A stretch of DNA of 48,614 nt from Rhodovulum sp. (GCA_002706605.1 PALT01000029.1:1-48614); one strand, 5' to 3'; positions 26,331 through 37,012 are shown, numbered from the stretch's first letter. Numbers and translations: made by a program. The notes: generated by a model from the letters alone, not told the origin.

Positions 26331-29300
26331 TTATCCCTGTTCAGGCACCAGAATTTCGCGTTTACCCACGTGGTTCGCGGGGGAGACGACGCCATTCTCT
26401 TCCATCTGCTCAACCAGTCGCGCGGCCTTGTTATAGCCGATCGACAGCTTGCGCTGAATGTAAGAGGTCGAGCATTTCCGGTCCTTCAGGACAATCGCCA
26501 CGGCGGTGTCATAAAGGGCGTCTTCCATATCGGTGTTGCCACCGGTGTTCAGACCTAGAACCGCGTCGATATCGGCCTCTTTGTCGTCATCGGGCCCCTC
26601 GACCACTCCGCCGACGTAATCGGGCGGGCCATAGGCCTTGAGGTAGGTCACGATTTCCTCGACCTCTTCGTCGCTGACGAAGGGCCCGTGCACACGCGTG
26701 ATGCGCGAGCCACCGGCCATATACAGCATATCGCCCATGCCCAGCAGCTGTTCCGCGCCTTGTTCACCAAGGATCGTGCGGCTGTCGATTTTGCCGGTCA
26801 CCTGGAACGAGATACGGGTGGGAAAGTTTGCCTTGATCGTACCGGTGATCACGTCAACCGACGGACGCTGTGTCGCCATGATCAGGTGGATACCCGAAGC
26901 ACGCGCCATCTGGGCCAGACGTTGGATACAGGCCTCAATCTCTTTGCCCGCAACCATCATCAGGTCGGCCATCTCGTCCACAATCACGACGATATAGGGC
27001 AGGGTTTCGGGCGCGAATTCTTCGGTCTCGAAGATGGGTTCGCCCGTCTCATCGTCAAAGCCGGTCTGAACCGTGCGCTTGAACATCTCGCCTTTGGCCT
27101 GCGCGTCGCGCACACGACCATTATAGCCATCGATGTTACGCACGCCCATTTTGGACATCTTGCGATAGCGCTCTTCCATCTCGCCGACGACCCATTTCAG
27201 GGCGACAACCGCCTTTTTCGGGTCGGTCACAACCGGCGACAACAGGTGCGGGATGCCGTCATAAACCGACAGTTCCAACATCTTCGGGTCGATCATGATC
27301 AGCCGGCATTCGTCCGGCGTCAGTTTGTAGAGCAGCGACAGGATCATCGTGTTGATCGCAACCGACTTACCCGAACCGGTCGTCCCCGCGATCAAGAGGT
27401 GGGGCATCTTGGCAAGGTTTGCGACAACCGGATCGCCACCGATGTCTTTGCCAAGCGCCAGCGGCAGGCGCATGTTGCTGTCGCCGAAATCTCGGGCCGA
27501 CAGGATTTCGCGCAGAACCACCTTTTCGCGGTTTGCGTTCGGCAATTCGATCCCGATCACGCTGCGTCCCGGAACGGTGGAGACACGGGCGGACAGGGCG
27601 GACATGCTGCGTGCGATATCGTCGGCCAGACCGATCACGCGGCTGGCCTTGAGACCCGGCGCAGGTTCCAGTTCGTACATAGTAACAACGGGACCGGGAC
27701 GGACCGAGACGATTTCGCCTTTGACGCCATAATCATCCAGAACGTTTTCCAGCATCCGCGCGTTTTCTTCCAACGCCTCATCGGACAGGTGATGACGCTC
27801 AATGCTGACGGGGTTGGTCAACAGGCTGAGGGGCGGATGTTCATACTCGGCGCCGGTGTCCTCAAACTGCAGGGCCGGTTGGGCCTCTTGCTGGGCGCGG
27901 CGCGACGGTTGAACGGCGCGTTTTACCGGATGCTGCACGACCTTTTTGGGCTCGGGTGCGGCGGGCGCGCGATATGCGGCAACGGGGACCTCGGGCGCGG
28001 CGGCGACGGGTTCGTCATAGGCCGGCTCATCGAACGCGGGCTCATCATACACGCGGTCATCAAAGTCGCGTTCGTCATAGCCATAGGCGTCAAAATCGAC
28101 CTCAACCTCATCGACCAACGGCTGTGGCGGGGCGGCAAATTCCTGCGGCTCGACAAAGACATTGGTGACTTCCTGATCGTCGATCAGTTCGGCCATGTCG
28201 CCTGCGGGCGGTTCCGTCAGGATCAGGGGTTTCGGCCCGCGACGACGCGCCATCGCGGCGGTGGCAAGGCCCGCGCCATTGGCGGATGGCGCGCTCAACG
28301 GCGGTTCGGCGCGGGGGGCGGCCTGCAACGGCGGTTCGGCGCGGCGGGTCGGTGCGGTTTGCGCTTGGGTGCGGGCGCGGCTGCGGATCACGTCGGCGAT
28401 GCGCGCCTTGATGCGTTCCTCGGACACGGGTTCCATGTCGGCCACGGCGTCCGGCAGGGCCTGTTCCACCCATTCGGGTTCGGGATCGGGCGCGCGACGG
28501 ATCAGGGACGGCATCCGCGACAAGAAGCCCTTGGTCGGGCGCGTGTCTTGCGGCATGTCCTCATACAGGGCTTCGTCATCGTCCTCTTGGGCGACCACGG
28601 GGGCGCGACGCACCAGCGACGGCTCGGCATGACCGGCGGTCGAAACGCGCACCTCACGGCGGGTTTTCTGACGGGCGTGCAGGGTCTGCGCGCCACGATA
28701 GGCACCACTTGCCCCACGGCCCAGCAAACGCATCAACCCGTCATAGGCCACGATCAGACCGATCAACAGATACCGCCCGATCAGGAACATCTCGCGCCGG
28801 TTAAACGCGGTAACAAACAGCATGATCGCGATGAACGCGCCCAGCGAAAGCAGGCTGAGGAATTTGAGGCCCAGCGCCAGCGGCAGCGGGATCACATTCA
28901 GCAACGCCGCCGTCACGGTATCACCGAACAGACCGCCCATGCCAAATTCATGTGTCCAGTTTTCACCGGGCGTCAGGGTCGCCGCAAAAACCGAGGCCAG
29001 CGCGATGGCAATCGGGGTGAAAATCGCGCGGCTCAGGACACGGTCGGCCCCTTGGTGCAGCGCAAATCGCGCGCCCCAGCCAAGAAACGCAAGGCCCAGC
29101 GCCCATGCGCCAAGGCCCACAATCACATGCAGGGGCGACGCGATAGACGCGCCAAACCGCCCAAGCAGGTTCGCCGCCGGTGCATCCGTCGCGGCCATCC
29201 AACTGGGATCTTCGGGCACGTATGAGGCCAGCATCATGCAAGTCAAAATCCCCAACGCCAACAGGGCAAGCCCCATCAGTTCGCGGCCACGTCGTTCGAT

Positions 29301-29360
29301 GGCCGCCTGCATGTTGGTGTCAAACAGAGGATCGCGATGCTTGGACTGATACGATGCCAT
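26331..29360 (-). CDS. ftsK: FtsK, DNA translocase for chromosome segregation
   Basis: A septal motor that pumps DNA towards dif and activates XerCD. The 1009 residues contain four to five N-terminal membrane helices (about 30-210), a long acidic/proline-rich linker (about 215-500), and the RecA-like motor with Walker [10 protein letters not shown] at 658 and Walker B VIVDEMAD near 795. The C-terminal winged-helix gamma domain (about 945-1009) has the KOPS/XerD-binding stretch [19 protein letters not shown]. The linker holds short acidic repeats of the FDEPAYDEP kind. It is ten bases downstream of the aminotransferase gene. Confidence 0.97.
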   Translation of the reverse strand: MASYQSKHRDPLFDTNMQAAIERRGRELMGLALLALGILTCMMLASYVPEDPSWMAATDAPAANLLGRFGASIASPLHVIVGLGAWALGLAFLGWGARFALHQGADRVLSRAIFTPIAIALASVFAATLTPGENWTHEFGMGGLFGDTVTAALLNVIPLPLALGLKFLSLLSLGAFIAIMLFVTAFNRREMFLIGRYLLIGLIVAYDGLMRLLGRGASGAYRGAQTLHARQKTRREVRVSTAGHAEPSLVRRAPVVAQEDDDEALYEDMPQDTRPTKGFLSRMPSLIRRAPDPEPEWVEQALPDAVADMEPVSEERIKARIADVIRSRARTQAQTAPTRRAEPPLQAAPRAEPPLSAPSANGAGLATAAMARRRGPKPLILTEPPAGDMAELIDDQEVTNVFVEPQEFAAPPQPLVDEVEVDFDAYGYDERDFDDRVYDEPAFDEPAYDEPVAAAPEVPVAAYRAPAAPEPKKVVQHPVKRAVQPSRRAQQEAQPALQFEDTGAEYEHPPLSLLTNPVSIERHHLSDEALEENARMLENVLDDYGVKGEIVSVRPGPVVTMYELEPAPGLKASRVIGLADDIARSMSALSARVSTVPGRSVIGIELPNANREKVVLREILSARDFGDSNMRLPLALGKDIGGDPVVANLAKMPHLLIAGTTGSGKSVAINTMILSLLYKLTPDECRLIMIDPKMLELSVYDGIPHLLSPVVTDPKKAVVALKWVVGEMEERYRKMSKMGVRNIDGYNGRVRDAQAKGEMFKRTVQTGFDDETGEPIFETEEFAPETLPYIVVIVDEMADLMMVAGKEIEACIQRLAQMARASGIHLIMATQRPSVDVITGTIKANFPTRISFQVTGKIDSRTILGEQGAEQLLGMGDMLYMAGGSRITRVHGPFVSDEEVEEIVTYLKAYGPPDYVGGVVEGPDDDKEADIDAVLGLNTGGNTDMEDALYDTAVAIVLKDRKCSTSYIQRKLSIGYNKAARLVEQMEENGVVSPANHVGKREILVPEQG

Positions 29361-29370
29361 GCGCCTTCCC

Positions 29371-30561
29371 TTACCCGTACAAACAGTCGCGTAGCTGGAT
29401 CAGCCCGCGCTTCATTTCTTCTTTTGGGGCCACCATGGCGGCCCGGATATACTTGGCCCCGGGGTTAAACCCGTCCGCCTCACGCGCCAGATAGGCACCC
29501 GGCAAAACCCGCACACCGGTTTCGGTCCACAGACGCAACGCCGCCTCTTCGCCATCCTCGACCGGCAACCACAGGAAAAAGCCCGCCTGCGTCGGGAAAT
29601 ACCCCGGCACATTGCCAAGGATCTCATCGGCGGCGCGGAATTTGTCCTGATAGAGGGCGCGGCTGGCGATCACGTGTTCTTCGTCCGACCAGACGCGGGC
29701 CGACGCCATTTGCAGCGGCTGGGGCACGGGCGTGCCGGAATAGGACCGTTGCAGACGCATCCGGCGGATGTTTTCCGGCCCACTGGCCGCAAAGCCCGAG
29801 CGCAAACCGGCAAGGTTCGACCGTTTGGACAGCGAATGGAACACCACAATGCGTTCGGGGTCCGCGCCCATATCACGCGCGACGGTCAGGGCCCCCACGG
29901 GCGGGTTGCCCTCTTCGCGGTAGATCTCGCTATAGCATTCGTCGGCGAACACCTTGAAATCGTATTTCTCGGCCAGACCGATCAGGGTCTCCCAATAGTC
30001 GCGACTGGCCACGGCCCCTTGGGGGTTCGACGGCGAGCACAGATAGGCAATCGTCACGCGGTTCAAAACATCCGGCGACAGGCCTGCGAAATCGGGCAGG
30101 AAATTGTTGTCCCGCGTCGCGGGCAGATACATCGGCGTAGCCCCCACGGACAGGGCGGCCACCGCGTAGGCCTGATAGAACGGGTTCGGGATCAAAACGA
30201 TCGGCGACTGGCTGTTCTTGGTTTCGGGCCCCAGTGCCATCGCGGCGTTATAAAGACCCTCACGCGTGCCATTCAGCGCCAAAAGCTGTGTCGCGGGATC
30301 GATATCCACGTCGAAACGGGATTTGACCCAGTTCGCCATCGCGCCCAGCAATTCAGGTGCGCCCTCATTCGTGGGGTAATTCCGGAAACTGTCTGCATGG
30401 GCGACGATTTCATCAGTGACCCAAGCCGGAAAATCGTGCTTGGGATCACCAATGGTCATATGAATCACTTCACCACCCGGCGCATGTACGTCGAGAAGCG
30501 TCCGCAAACGCGGAAATGCGTATTCGGGCAGGTTCGAAAACCGCTCTGGATAGGAGGTCAT
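29371..30561 (-). CDS. Class I/II PLP aminotransferase, DapC-like
   Basis: A fold-type-I PLP enzyme of 396 residues. It has the N-terminal FPRLRTLL stretch, the [10 protein letters not shown] loop, the [12 protein letters not shown] motif for cofactor binding, and the Schiff-base lysine in [15 protein letters not shown]. The SLSKRSN-x-GLRSGF pattern is shared with N-succinyl-diaminopimelate aminotransferase (DapC), so a role in lysine/DAP synthesis is likely, but a broad aromatic or alanine aminotransferase cannot be excluded. It is co-directional with ftsK, ten bases apart, probably one operon. A GGAGG ribosome-binding site precedes the ATG. Confidence 0.85.
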   Translation of the reverse strand: MTSYPERFSNLPEYAFPRLRTLLDVHAPGGEVIHMTIGDPKHDFPAWVTDEIVAHADSFRNYPTNEGAPELLGAMANWVKSRFDVDIDPATQLLALNGTREGLYNAAMALGPETKNSQSPIVLIPNPFYQAYAVAALSVGATPMYLPATRDNNFLPDFAGLSPDVLNRVTIAYLCSPSNPQGAVASRDYWETLIGLAEKYDFKVFADECYSEIYREEGNPPVGALTVARDMGADPERIVVFHSLSKRSNLAGLRSGFAASGPENIRRMRLQRSYSGTPVPQPLQMASARVWSDEEHVIASRALYQDKFRAADEILGNVPGYFPTQAGFFLWLPVEDGEEAALRLWTETGVRVLPGAYLAREADGFNPGAKYIRAAMVAPKEEMKRGLIQLRDCLYG

Positions 30562-30679
30562 GGGACCGCTCTGCTGCCTTTATGGACCGGGGTCGTTGCG
30601 CCCCGTTTTGACCGAGCATAGCCCAGCGCGCGGACTCCGTCCAGAAAAACGCAACCCTGTCAGGGCGATAATGTGGCTT

Positions 30680-32008
30680 TTAGGTCAGGACCTGTTCCGC
30701 CGCCGCCCCCAAACGCAGCAAACGCATCTCATCGCCATGCGGGGTCAGGAACATGATGCCCGTGGACGCCACCCCCGTCGGCAGGGTCAGGGCACAGCCC
30801 CCCATCAGGTTCCCAATCCGCGTGTTGCGCAGCGCCAACAGGTTTTCGGCAGTGAAATAGTCGGGATCGTTCAGCAACCGGTCCGCATTGGGCGGCAGGT
30901 TGGCCACCGTCGGCAGGATCACCGCGTCATAGCCCGCCGTCATCGCCGCGAATTCGGCGCGCAGGCGATCCAGATCCTGCCACGCCTTGACGTAGTCGGC
31001 GGCCGTGAAATCGCGCCCGCCACGGAAACGGGTCAGGATCGGCGGGAACATCTTGTCCGGCGCGTCCTCAATCACGTCGCGCCACGTGCCATAGGCCTCG
31101 GGCGCATAGAGAACACCGGACAGGGCCATCGCATCGGCCACCTGCGGGATATCGGCGTGATCAATGATCGCACCCGCGTCGCGCAGACGTTTGACACTGC
31201 TCTCGAACCCCGCGTCCGATTGCGGCGACAGGTCGTCCATCGCGATGGTGTTCAGGACCAAAAACCGCCGCCCCGCGATATCCGCCCCGCGCAGATCGGG
31301 GGCCTTGACCCCCGCAAGGGTCGCGAACAGGACTGCCGCGTCCTCAACATGGCGGGTGATCGGGCCGACCGTGTCAAACCGCGCGGCCAAGGGCACAACG
31401 CCCTGCAGCGACAGCCGCCCCGATGTGGTCTTGAGGCCAACCAGATCGTTCCATGCCGCAGGCACCCGCACCGATCCGCCCGTGTCCGACCCGACCGCCG
31501 CCGCCGCCAAGCCGAACGCCACCGACGTCGCCGCGCCCGAGGACGATCCGCCCGACACCGCGTCATGATCGTTGATACAGGGCGGGCTGGCCGTCGAGGG
31601 GTTCAGGCCAAGGCCCGAAAACGCCAGTTCAGTCATATGGGTTTTGCCAATGCACACCGTGCCCGCATGGGTCGCGACCTGTAAAACTTGGGCGTCCGCA
31701 TCCGGCACCCGACCGGCCAGCAATTTCGACCCCGCCTCGGTTGCGGTGCCTGCCGTGTCAAACAGGTCCTTCCACGAAGTCGGCACGCCATCCAATGGTC
31801 CCGTGCGCAACCCCGCGCGGGCGCGTTCGCGCGCCGCTGTCGCCTCGGCCATGGCGCGTTCGGGGGTGGTGCGCGCATAAATCCGGTCGCCAAACGGGTG
31901 GTTCGCAATCGCGTCCAGCGTCTCGGCGACCAAATCCACGGGATCGACATTTCCGCGTGCGATTTCACGACCCAGCGCCACCGCGCCCATGGAATTTGCT
32001 TGGCTCAT
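30680..32008 (-). CDS. Amidase-signature family amidase
   Basis: A 442-residue amidase of the AS superfamily. The Ser-cisSer-Lys triad is visible: lysine in PTSWKDLF (near 85), serine in GGSSSGAATSVA and nucleophile in DTGGSVRVPAAWNDL, followed by GLKTTSGRLS. The substrate may be an amide such as an aryl or ureido acid; it is not GatA because the tRNA amidotransferase partner genes are absent and the C-terminal part is short. ATG 32008 is used: AGGAGG sits five bases before, and the GTG just upstream would be too close. Confidence 0.88.
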   Translation of the reverse strand: MSQANSMGAVALGREIARGNVDPVDLVAETLDAIANHPFGDRIYARTTPERAMAEATAARERARAGLRTGPLDGVPTSWKDLFDTAGTATEAGSKLLAGRVPDADAQVLQVATHAGTVCIGKTHMTELAFSGLGLNPSTASPPCINDHDAVSGGSSSGAATSVAFGLAAAAVGSDTGGSVRVPAAWNDLVGLKTTSGRLSLQGVVPLAARFDTVGPITRHVEDAAVLFATLAGVKAPDLRGADIAGRRFLVLNTIAMDDLSPQSDAGFESSVKRLRDAGAIIDHADIPQVADAMALSGVLYAPEAYGTWRDVIEDAPDKMFPPILTRFRGGRDFTAADYVKAWQDLDRLRAEFAAMTAGYDAVILPTVANLPPNADRLLNDPDYFTAENLLALRNTRIGNLMGGCALTLPTGVASTGIMFLTPHGDEMRLLRLGAAAEQVLT

Positions 32009-32087
32009 CACGACCTCCTGAACTTAGCGCACGCTAGCGGCACGCGGGCGCATGGACAATCCCGTTCAGGCGCGCATATTGCGGTGC

Positions 32088-33314
32088 ATGAGTTACGATT
32101 CAGATATCATCATCGTGGGTGGGGGCCTGAACGGCCCTGCCCTTGGGCTGGCCCTTGCGGATGCGGGACAGACGGTCACGATTATCGACGCCCTGCCTGC
32201 GCAGGCACGCGAACAGGATACGTTTGACGGGCGCAGTTATGCGCTTGCGCTGGCGTCGCAGAAAATGCTGTCGGCCATCGGCATCTGGGGCGCGGTCGGC
32301 GATCACGCCCAGCCGATGCTAGAGATCAAGGTCAGTGACGGGCGCGCAGGCGAAGGCCCCTCCCCGTTCATTCTGGAATTCGACCATGCCGAAATCGAAG
32401 AAGGTCCGATGGGATACATGGTCGAGGACCGGTATCTGCGCGTGGCGTTTCTGGACGCGCTGGCACAGCACCCCAAGGTCACGCATCTGTCGGGCGAAAC
32501 GGTCGTCGCACAGGATATTGAACCGAGTGGCGCGACCGTCACGCTGGCCTCGGGACGGAGGTTGCGGGGCAAGGTTCTGGTCGGCGCGGATGGCCGCAAA
32601 AGCGGCACGGCGGAACGCGCGGGGATTTCGCGCACCGGTTGGGATTACGGTCAAACCGCGCTGGTCTGTGCCATCGGGCATGAACGCCCGCACAACGGCA
32701 TCGCACATCAGTTTTTCATGCCGCCGGGACCACTGGCCATCCTGCCCCTGCCCGGCAACCGGTCCTCAATCGTCTGGAGCGAAACCCACGACATGGCCGC
32801 GCGCATAAACGCGATGGATGACGCGGACTATATGGATACGCTGCGTCCGCGGTTTGGCGATTTCCTTGGGGATATCGAACTGGCCGGTGTGCGGTTCAGC
32901 TATCCGTTGAACCTGACGCTTGCCAATGCGTTCGTGAAACCGCGTCTGGCCCTGATCGGGGATGCGGCGCATGGGGTGCACCCGATTGCGGGTCAGGGGT
33001 TGAACCTTGGCCTGCGGGATGTGGGTGCTTTGGCAGAGGTTCTGGTCGACGCCGCACGGCGGGGCGAAGACATCGGCGCGATCAACGTTCTAGAGCGTTA
33101 TCAGACATGGCGCCGGTGGGATACGGCGACGCTTGCCGCCGCGACGGACGGGTTCAACAAACTGTTCTCAAACGACAACCCGATTTTGCGCGGGGTGCGT
33201 GATTTGGGGATGGGTGTGGTGAATTCGATGCCGAACCTGCGCCGCCGGTTCATCCGTGAGGCCGCTGGCCTGAACGGAGACCTACCGCGCCTGATGCTTG
33301 GCCGTCCGCTTTAG
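32088..33314 (+). CDS. UbiH/UbiF/Coq6-family FAD-dependent ubiquinone hydroxylase
   Basis: A 408-residue class A flavin monooxygenase of ubiquinone biosynthesis. Three nucleotide motifs are seen: [20 protein letters not shown] (GxGxxG, near residue 6), [17 protein letters not shown] (DG motif) and [20 protein letters not shown] (GD motif). The [15 protein letters not shown]-terminal stretch is typical of this family. Which ring position is hydroxylated cannot be told from sequence alone; alphaproteobacteria use varied sets (UbiL, UbiM, UbiF, UbiH). The ATG at 32088 is chosen over an upstream one at 32052. It is convergent with, and overlaps, the Trm112 gene by four bases. Confidence 0.9.
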   Translation: MSYDSDIIIVGGGLNGPALGLALADAGQTVTIIDALPAQAREQDTFDGRSYALALASQKMLSAIGIWGAVGDHAQPMLEIKVSDGRAGEGPSPFILEFDHAEIEEGPMGYMVEDRYLRVAFLDALAQHPKVTHLSGETVVAQDIEPSGATVTLASGRRLRGKVLVGADGRKSGTAERAGISRTGWDYGQTALVCAIGHERPHNGIAHQFFMPPGPLAILPLPGNRSSIVWSETHDMAARINAMDDADYMDTLRPRFGDFLGDIELAGVRFSYPLNLTLANAFVKPRLALIGDAAHGVHPIAGQGLNLGLRDVGALAEVLVDAARRGEDIGAINVLERYQTWRRWDTATLAAATDGFNKLFSNDNPILRGVRDLGMGVVNSMPNLRRRFIREAAGLNGDLPRLMLGRPL

Positions 33315-33493
33315 TCCAGCGGGCGCGCCTCATCCACCAACATGATCGGAATACCGTCGCGGATCGGAAAGGCAAGGTTCGCGGCCTTGGATACCAGTTC
33401 CTGACGTTCGGCGTCATAGGACAGAACGGCGTGCGTCACCGGACAGATCAGTGCCTCAAGCATACGGCGGTCGGATTTCGGGTTGTCGGTCAT
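33311..33493 (-). CDS. Trm112-family zinc-ribbon-like protein
   Basis: A 60-residue protein of the Trm112 (UPF0434/YcaR) family: [17 protein letters not shown] and [19 protein letters not shown] are its hallmark. Only one of the zinc-type cysteines is present (LICPVTH). Eukaryotic Trm112 activates methyltransferases; the bacterial role is uncertain. Its start overlaps the stop of the LON-domain gene by four bases, so the two are co-translated. Confidence 0.9.
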   Translation of the reverse strand: MTDNPKSDRRMLEALICPVTHAVLSYDAERQELVSKAANLAFPIRDGIPIMLVDEARPLD

Positions 33494-34134
33494 TGCAGGC
33501 GATCCTCATTGTCGCCACCCCGAATGGCGAATTGCAACAGCGTGGTCAAGGTCTCCCGCCGGTCAGACAGGTGCGGCGTTTCAAGCAGCGCCTGCTTTTC
33601 CTCGGGCCCCAGCGGACAGAGCATCGACAGAGAATTGATCAGCAACTCATCCTCGGCGTTCTGCAAGCTCTCCCAATCCGTGGACAGCCCCATTTCGTTG
33701 AAATAGCGCCCCAAGAGGTCGAAAAACCCGTCGCGTTCGAAATCGGGGTCGGTCTCGGCTTTGCCCAAATCCGACTCAAATCCTGTCCATTTGACGCGGG
33801 CACGGCGATAGGGGGTGAACCCGCTTTCCTCAGTCACGATACGGAACCGCGAGATGCCAGTCAGGGTGATCATGTACCGCCCATCCTCGGTCTCCGAAAA
33901 CGCGGTAACACGCCCCGCACAGCCGATGTCGTGCAGGCCCTTTTCGCTGCGCCCCGGAACCTCGACCGGTTGGATCATGCCGATCAACCGATGCGGGGTT
34001 TTCAAAGCATCCTCAAACATCGCCAGATAACGCGGTTCAAAAATGTGCAGCGGCAGGTTCGCGCGCGGCAACATCAGCGCCCCGGGCAAGGGGAACAGGG
34101 ATATCGTGTCTGGAAGATCATTCGCCGTGAGCAT
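33490..34134 (-). CDS. LON peptidase substrate-binding domain protein
   Basis: A 214-residue protein matching only the N-terminal substrate-binding domain of Lon (motifs [20 protein letters not shown] in part, [13 protein letters not shown], and [10 protein letters not shown]), with no AAA+ or protease domain. Such proteins are thought to bind unfolded polypeptide or act as adaptors, but direct evidence is limited. It follows cnoX by 27 bases and precedes Trm112 with a four-base overlap, forming a three-gene unit. Confidence 0.9.
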   Translation of the reverse strand: MLTANDLPDTISLFPLPGALMLPRANLPLHIFEPRYLAMFEDALKTPHRLIGMIQPVEVPGRSEKGLHDIGCAGRVTAFSETEDGRYMITLTGISRFRIVTEESGFTPYRRARVKWTGFESDLGKAETDPDFERDGFFDLLGRYFNEMGLSTDWESLQNAEDELLINSLSMLCPLGPEEKQALLETPHLSDRRETLTTLLQFAIRGGDNEDRLQ

Positions 34135-34161
34135 GGATAAAATCCTAGCGCCGCGACGCGA

Positions 34162-35073
34162 TCAGGCAAATATCATCGACGACAATTTACGGCGACCGCG
34201 CAAAACAACCGGATCTTGGGGCTTGAGCGCATCGAAGATGGTGAACAGCTGATCCTTGGCGGCGCCGTTGTTCCATTCGCGATCGCGGCGGAAGAGGTCC
34301 AAAAGCTCATCCACAGCCGCCTCAACATCACCGGCAGCATGCAGCGCCTGCGCCAGATCGAAACGGGCCTGATGGTTGTCAGGTTCGGCGTCCACGGCGG
34401 CGCGCAGTTCGGCCACGGGACCCGCATCTTGGGCCTGTTTCAACAACTCCAGTTGCGCGACTGCGGCCTCATATTCCTTGGACCCTTGGATTTCGGCAGG
34501 GGCGGACGCCAGCAGGGCCTCGGCCTGATCCAGCTGTTCCAGTGCCAGATGCGCACGCACCAGACCGCCGAATGCGGCGGCGTTGGCGGGATCCTCGCCC
34601 AGAATGGCGGCAAAGGTCTGCGCGGCGTCTTCGACCGCGCCCTCGGCCAGCATCGCCTCGGCGGCCTCGACGGCCTCGGACAGACCACCGTCACCGCCCA
34701 GATCGGCCACACGGTTCACGAAATCGGTGATTTCCGCAGGCGATACCGCGCCTTGGAACCCGTCGGCGGGGCGACCTTGGTGAAAGGCATAGACGGTCGG
34801 AATGGATTGGATACGCAGCTGCGCGGCGATGCCTTGGTTTTCGTCGACGTTGACCTTGACCATTTTGACACGGCCACCGGCCTTGCACACAGCGTCCTCA
34901 AGCGCGGGGCCAAGCGCCTTGCACGGGCCGCACCACGGGGCCCAGAAATCGACGATGACCGGCACCTCGGCAGAGGCCTCAATCACGTCCTGCATAAAGG
35001 TCGCTTCACCGATATCCTTGATCAAGTCGCCGTCTTGCGCCTGTGTCGTCGGATTTCCGCCCAGCTCCAGCAT
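34162..35073 (-). CDS. cnoX: CnoX/YbbN-type thioredoxin-TPR chaperone
   Basis: A 303-residue cytoplasmic protein with an N-terminal thioredoxin fold (active site WCGPC, Cys48 and Cys51) and a C-terminal alanine-rich TPR-like region (about 130-300). The family holds oxidised proteins and passes them to GroEL or DnaK; E. coli CnoX lacks the full CxxC, whereas Caulobacter CnoX keeps it and reduces disulfides, as expected here. ATG 35073 is used because a G-rich ribosome-binding site precedes it; the TTG at 35091 is less likely. It heads the LON-Trm112 unit. Confidence 0.9.
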   Translation of the reverse strand: MLELGGNPTTQAQDGDLIKDIGEATFMQDVIEASAEVPVIVDFWAPWCGPCKALGPALEDAVCKAGGRVKMVKVNVDENQGIAAQLRIQSIPTVYAFHQGRPADGFQGAVSPAEITDFVNRVADLGGDGGLSEAVEAAEAMLAEGAVEDAAQTFAAILGEDPANAAAFGGLVRAHLALEQLDQAEALLASAPAEIQGSKEYEAAVAQLELLKQAQDAGPVAELRAAVDAEPDNHQARFDLAQALHAAGDVEAAVDELLDLFRRDREWNNGAAKDQLFTIFDALKPQDPVVLRGRRKLSSMIFA

Positions 35074-35129
35074 ATTCTGCCCCCAAACCAATCTAAGATG
35101 ATGCTCATATATGGGCGTGATCGCCCAAA

Positions 35130-35157
35130 AGGAAAAGGCCCAAACCGGATTTGGGCC
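35130..35157 (-). terminator. Rho-independent terminator after xthA
   Basis: On the minus strand GGCCCAAA-TCCGG-TTTGGGCC is followed by TTTT. The stem is perfect and starts six bases after the xthA stop, separating it from cnoX downstream. Confidence 0.85.
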
Positions 35158-35163
35158 CCGTGA

Positions 35164-35952
35164 TTACAAATCGAATGTCGCGAAAACGGGGGCGTGGTCG
35201 CTGGGCTGTTCCCAGCCACGGGCGTCACGCAACACGCGTGAGCCATGCGCCGCGTTGGAAATATCGGGCGTGGCCCAAACGTGGTCCAAGCGCCGCCCCT
35301 TGTCCGCCGCATCCCAATCCTTGGCGCGATAGGACCACCAGCTGTAGAGCAACCCCTCGGGGATGTCCTGACGGGTGATGTCGACCCATTTGCCCGCATC
35401 CATCACCTGTCCCAGATGGTCGACCTCAATCGGGGTGTGGCTGACGATCTTTAGCAGGCTCTTGTGGTTCCAAACGTCATCTTCGCGCGGGGCGATGTTC
35501 AGATCGCCCACCAGAATGGATTTCTCGGGCTGATCCGCAAAAAACGCGTCACGCATGTCGGTCAGATAATCCAGCTTTTGCCCGAACTTTTCGTTCACCT
35601 CACGGTCGGGTTTGTCCCCGCCCGCAGGCACATAAAAGTTGTGGATCGTCACGCCGTTTTCCAAACGCGCGGCGACATGGCGGGCGTGACCCAGACCCGC
35701 GAAATCCTGATCGCCCGCATCCGTCAGGGGCAGTTTCGACAGGATCGCAACGCCGTTGTACCCCTTTTGGCCGCGCGCAACCATGTGGGTATAGCCCAGT
35801 TCGGCAAAGCCTGCGGTCGGGATTTTCTCAACCGGACTTTTGCATTCCTGCAGGCACAGAACATCGGGGGCCTCTTCGGCCAAGAGTTTCAGGACCAGCG
35901 CCTCACGCAAGCGGACCGAGTTGATGTTCCATGTGGCCACGGTAAAGGGCAT
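35164..35952 (-). CDS. xthA: Exodeoxyribonuclease III / AP endonuclease
   Basis: An EEP-fold metal-dependent nuclease that cleaves AP sites and removes 3' blocking groups in base excision repair. The 262 residues start FTVATWNINSVR, with LCLQECKSP (Glu36), YNGVAILSK, VGDLNIAPREDDV (catalytic Asp/Asn) and YSWWSYR plus C-terminal SDHAPVFATF. The ATG at 35952 fits the family start; open sequence to 36093 adds 47 unrelated residues. Confidence 0.96.
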   Translation of the reverse strand: MPFTVATWNINSVRLREALVLKLLAEEAPDVLCLQECKSPVEKIPTAGFAELGYTHMVARGQKGYNGVAILSKLPLTDAGDQDFAGLGHARHVAARLENGVTIHNFYVPAGGDKPDREVNEKFGQKLDYLTDMRDAFFADQPEKSILVGDLNIAPREDDVWNHKSLLKIVSHTPIEVDHLGQVMDAGKWVDITRQDIPEGLLYSWWSYRAKDWDAADKGRRLDHVWATPDISNAAHGSRVLRDARGWEQPSDHAPVFATFDL

Positions 35953-36045
35953 GCGCGTCTCCTGCATCAAAGTTGCGCGCAGGGTAGTGCCGCGTCCCAG
36001 CGGGGGCAAGCCGCCCCTGACCCACCACGCCTGAAACCTGTTCAC

Positions 36046-36074
36046 GAAAAAAGGCCCTCGAAAAATCGAGGGCC
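36046..36074 (-). terminator. Rho-independent terminator of the response regulator gene
   Basis: On the minus strand GGCCCTCG-ATTTTT-CGAGGGCC is followed by six T residues. It lies downstream of the response regulator and upstream of xthA on that strand. Confidence 0.92.
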
Positions 36075-36157
36075 AGTCCAACAGGGAGGTCACGTCTATG
36101 TCCCGGACGTGAACGGGGTTCGCTATTCGTGTGGCGGGGCGCGGACGCCCCGACCGA

Positions 36158-36844
36158 TCAGGCCACCAGACGGTAGCCGCCGCTTTCCGTCACCAACAGA
36201 CGCGCATTCGAGGGATCGGGCTCAATCTTTTGGCGCAGACGGTAGATGTGGGTTTCCAGCGTGTGGGTCGTGACCCCGGCGTTATAGCCCCATACCTCAT
36301 GCAACAGCACATCGCGTGCCACAACGCCCTCGGACGCACGGTAGAGGAATTTCAGGATGTTGGTTTCTTTCTCGGTCAGACGAATTTTGCGTTCGTCATC
36401 GGTGACCAGAACCTTCATCGCGGGCTTGAACGTATACGGGCCAAGCTGGAATACAGCATCTTCGGACTGTTCATGCTGGCGCAGCTGGGCGCGGATACGG
36501 GCCAGAAGGACGGGGAATTTGAACGGCTTGGTCACATAGTCATTTGCGCCTGCATCCAGACCCAAAATCGTGTCAGCATCGCTATCGTGACCGGTCAGCA
36601 TCAGGATGGGACATTTCACGCCTTGCTTGCGCATCAGGCGGCACAGTTCACGACCATCGGTATCCGGCAGACCCACGTCGAGGATGACCAGATCATAGAT
36701 CCCCTCTTTGGCCTTATCCATCGCCGAGGCCCCGTTGTTGGCCTCAAAGACGTCAAAGTCTTCTGTCATTACAAGCTGTTCGCTCAACGCTTCGCGAAGA
36801 TCTTCGTCGTCATCGACCAGCAGGATCTTTTTCAAATTGCCCAT
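36158..36844 (-). CDS. OmpR-family response regulator, CenR-like
   Basis: A 228-residue two-domain regulator. The receiver has the acidic pocket VDDDEDLRE, phospho-acceptor Asp56 in VILDVGLPD and Lys in YVTKPFKFP. The DNA-binding winged helix spans about 128-226, with GVTTHTLETHIYRLRQKIE as recognition region. The RAQLRQHEQSEDAVFQLGPYT linker and overall form resemble CenR, an essential envelope regulator of alphaproteobacteria, but I recall this only from general knowledge, so no symbol is given. No histidine kinase gene lies beside it. It is divergent from ribA. Confidence 0.9.
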   Translation of the reverse strand: MGNLKKILLVDDDEDLREALSEQLVMTEDFDVFEANNGASAMDKAKEGIYDLVILDVGLPDTDGRELCRLMRKQGVKCPILMLTGHDSDADTILGLDAGANDYVTKPFKFPVLLARIRAQLRQHEQSEDAVFQLGPYTFKPAMKVLVTDDERKIRLTEKETNILKFLYRASEGVVARDVLLHEVWGYNAGVTTHTLETHIYRLRQKIEPDPSNARLLVTESGGYRLVA

Positions 36845-36961
36845 CTTTGGCGCTCCTCGTTTCGTTGACCTCCAAATGTTGATAGTTGGTCAGAACGACA
36901 AGATTACCTTTCAAAAGATCACGCAACCGTGTCGCTCAGAAGGGTTATGTTTCATCTTTTC

Positions 36962-36985
36962 GCAACACAGGTTACTACCTGTTGC
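36962..36985. promoter_or_regulatory. Interrupted inverted repeat in the ribA leader
   Basis: GCAAC-AC-AGGT-TACT-ACCT-GTTGC forms a 5+4 bp interrupted dyad 27 bases before the ribA ATG. It can be an operator or an RNA hairpin near the ribosome-binding region. A weak promoter (TTGATA at 36879 and GATTAC at 36902) lies upstream. I see no conserved FMN-riboswitch core. Confidence 0.4.
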
Positions 36986-37012
36986 ATAAATAACGACGAA
37001 AACGGTTTTCTT

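Noticed and set aside
26688-29225. 845-codon open frame antisense to ftsK
   Set aside because: Histidine/glutamine/arginine-rich low-complexity translation typical of a reverse shadow; FtsK is intact.
36845-37012. FMN riboswitch before ribA
   Set aside because: None of the conserved core elements could be recognised; only an interrupted dyad is present.
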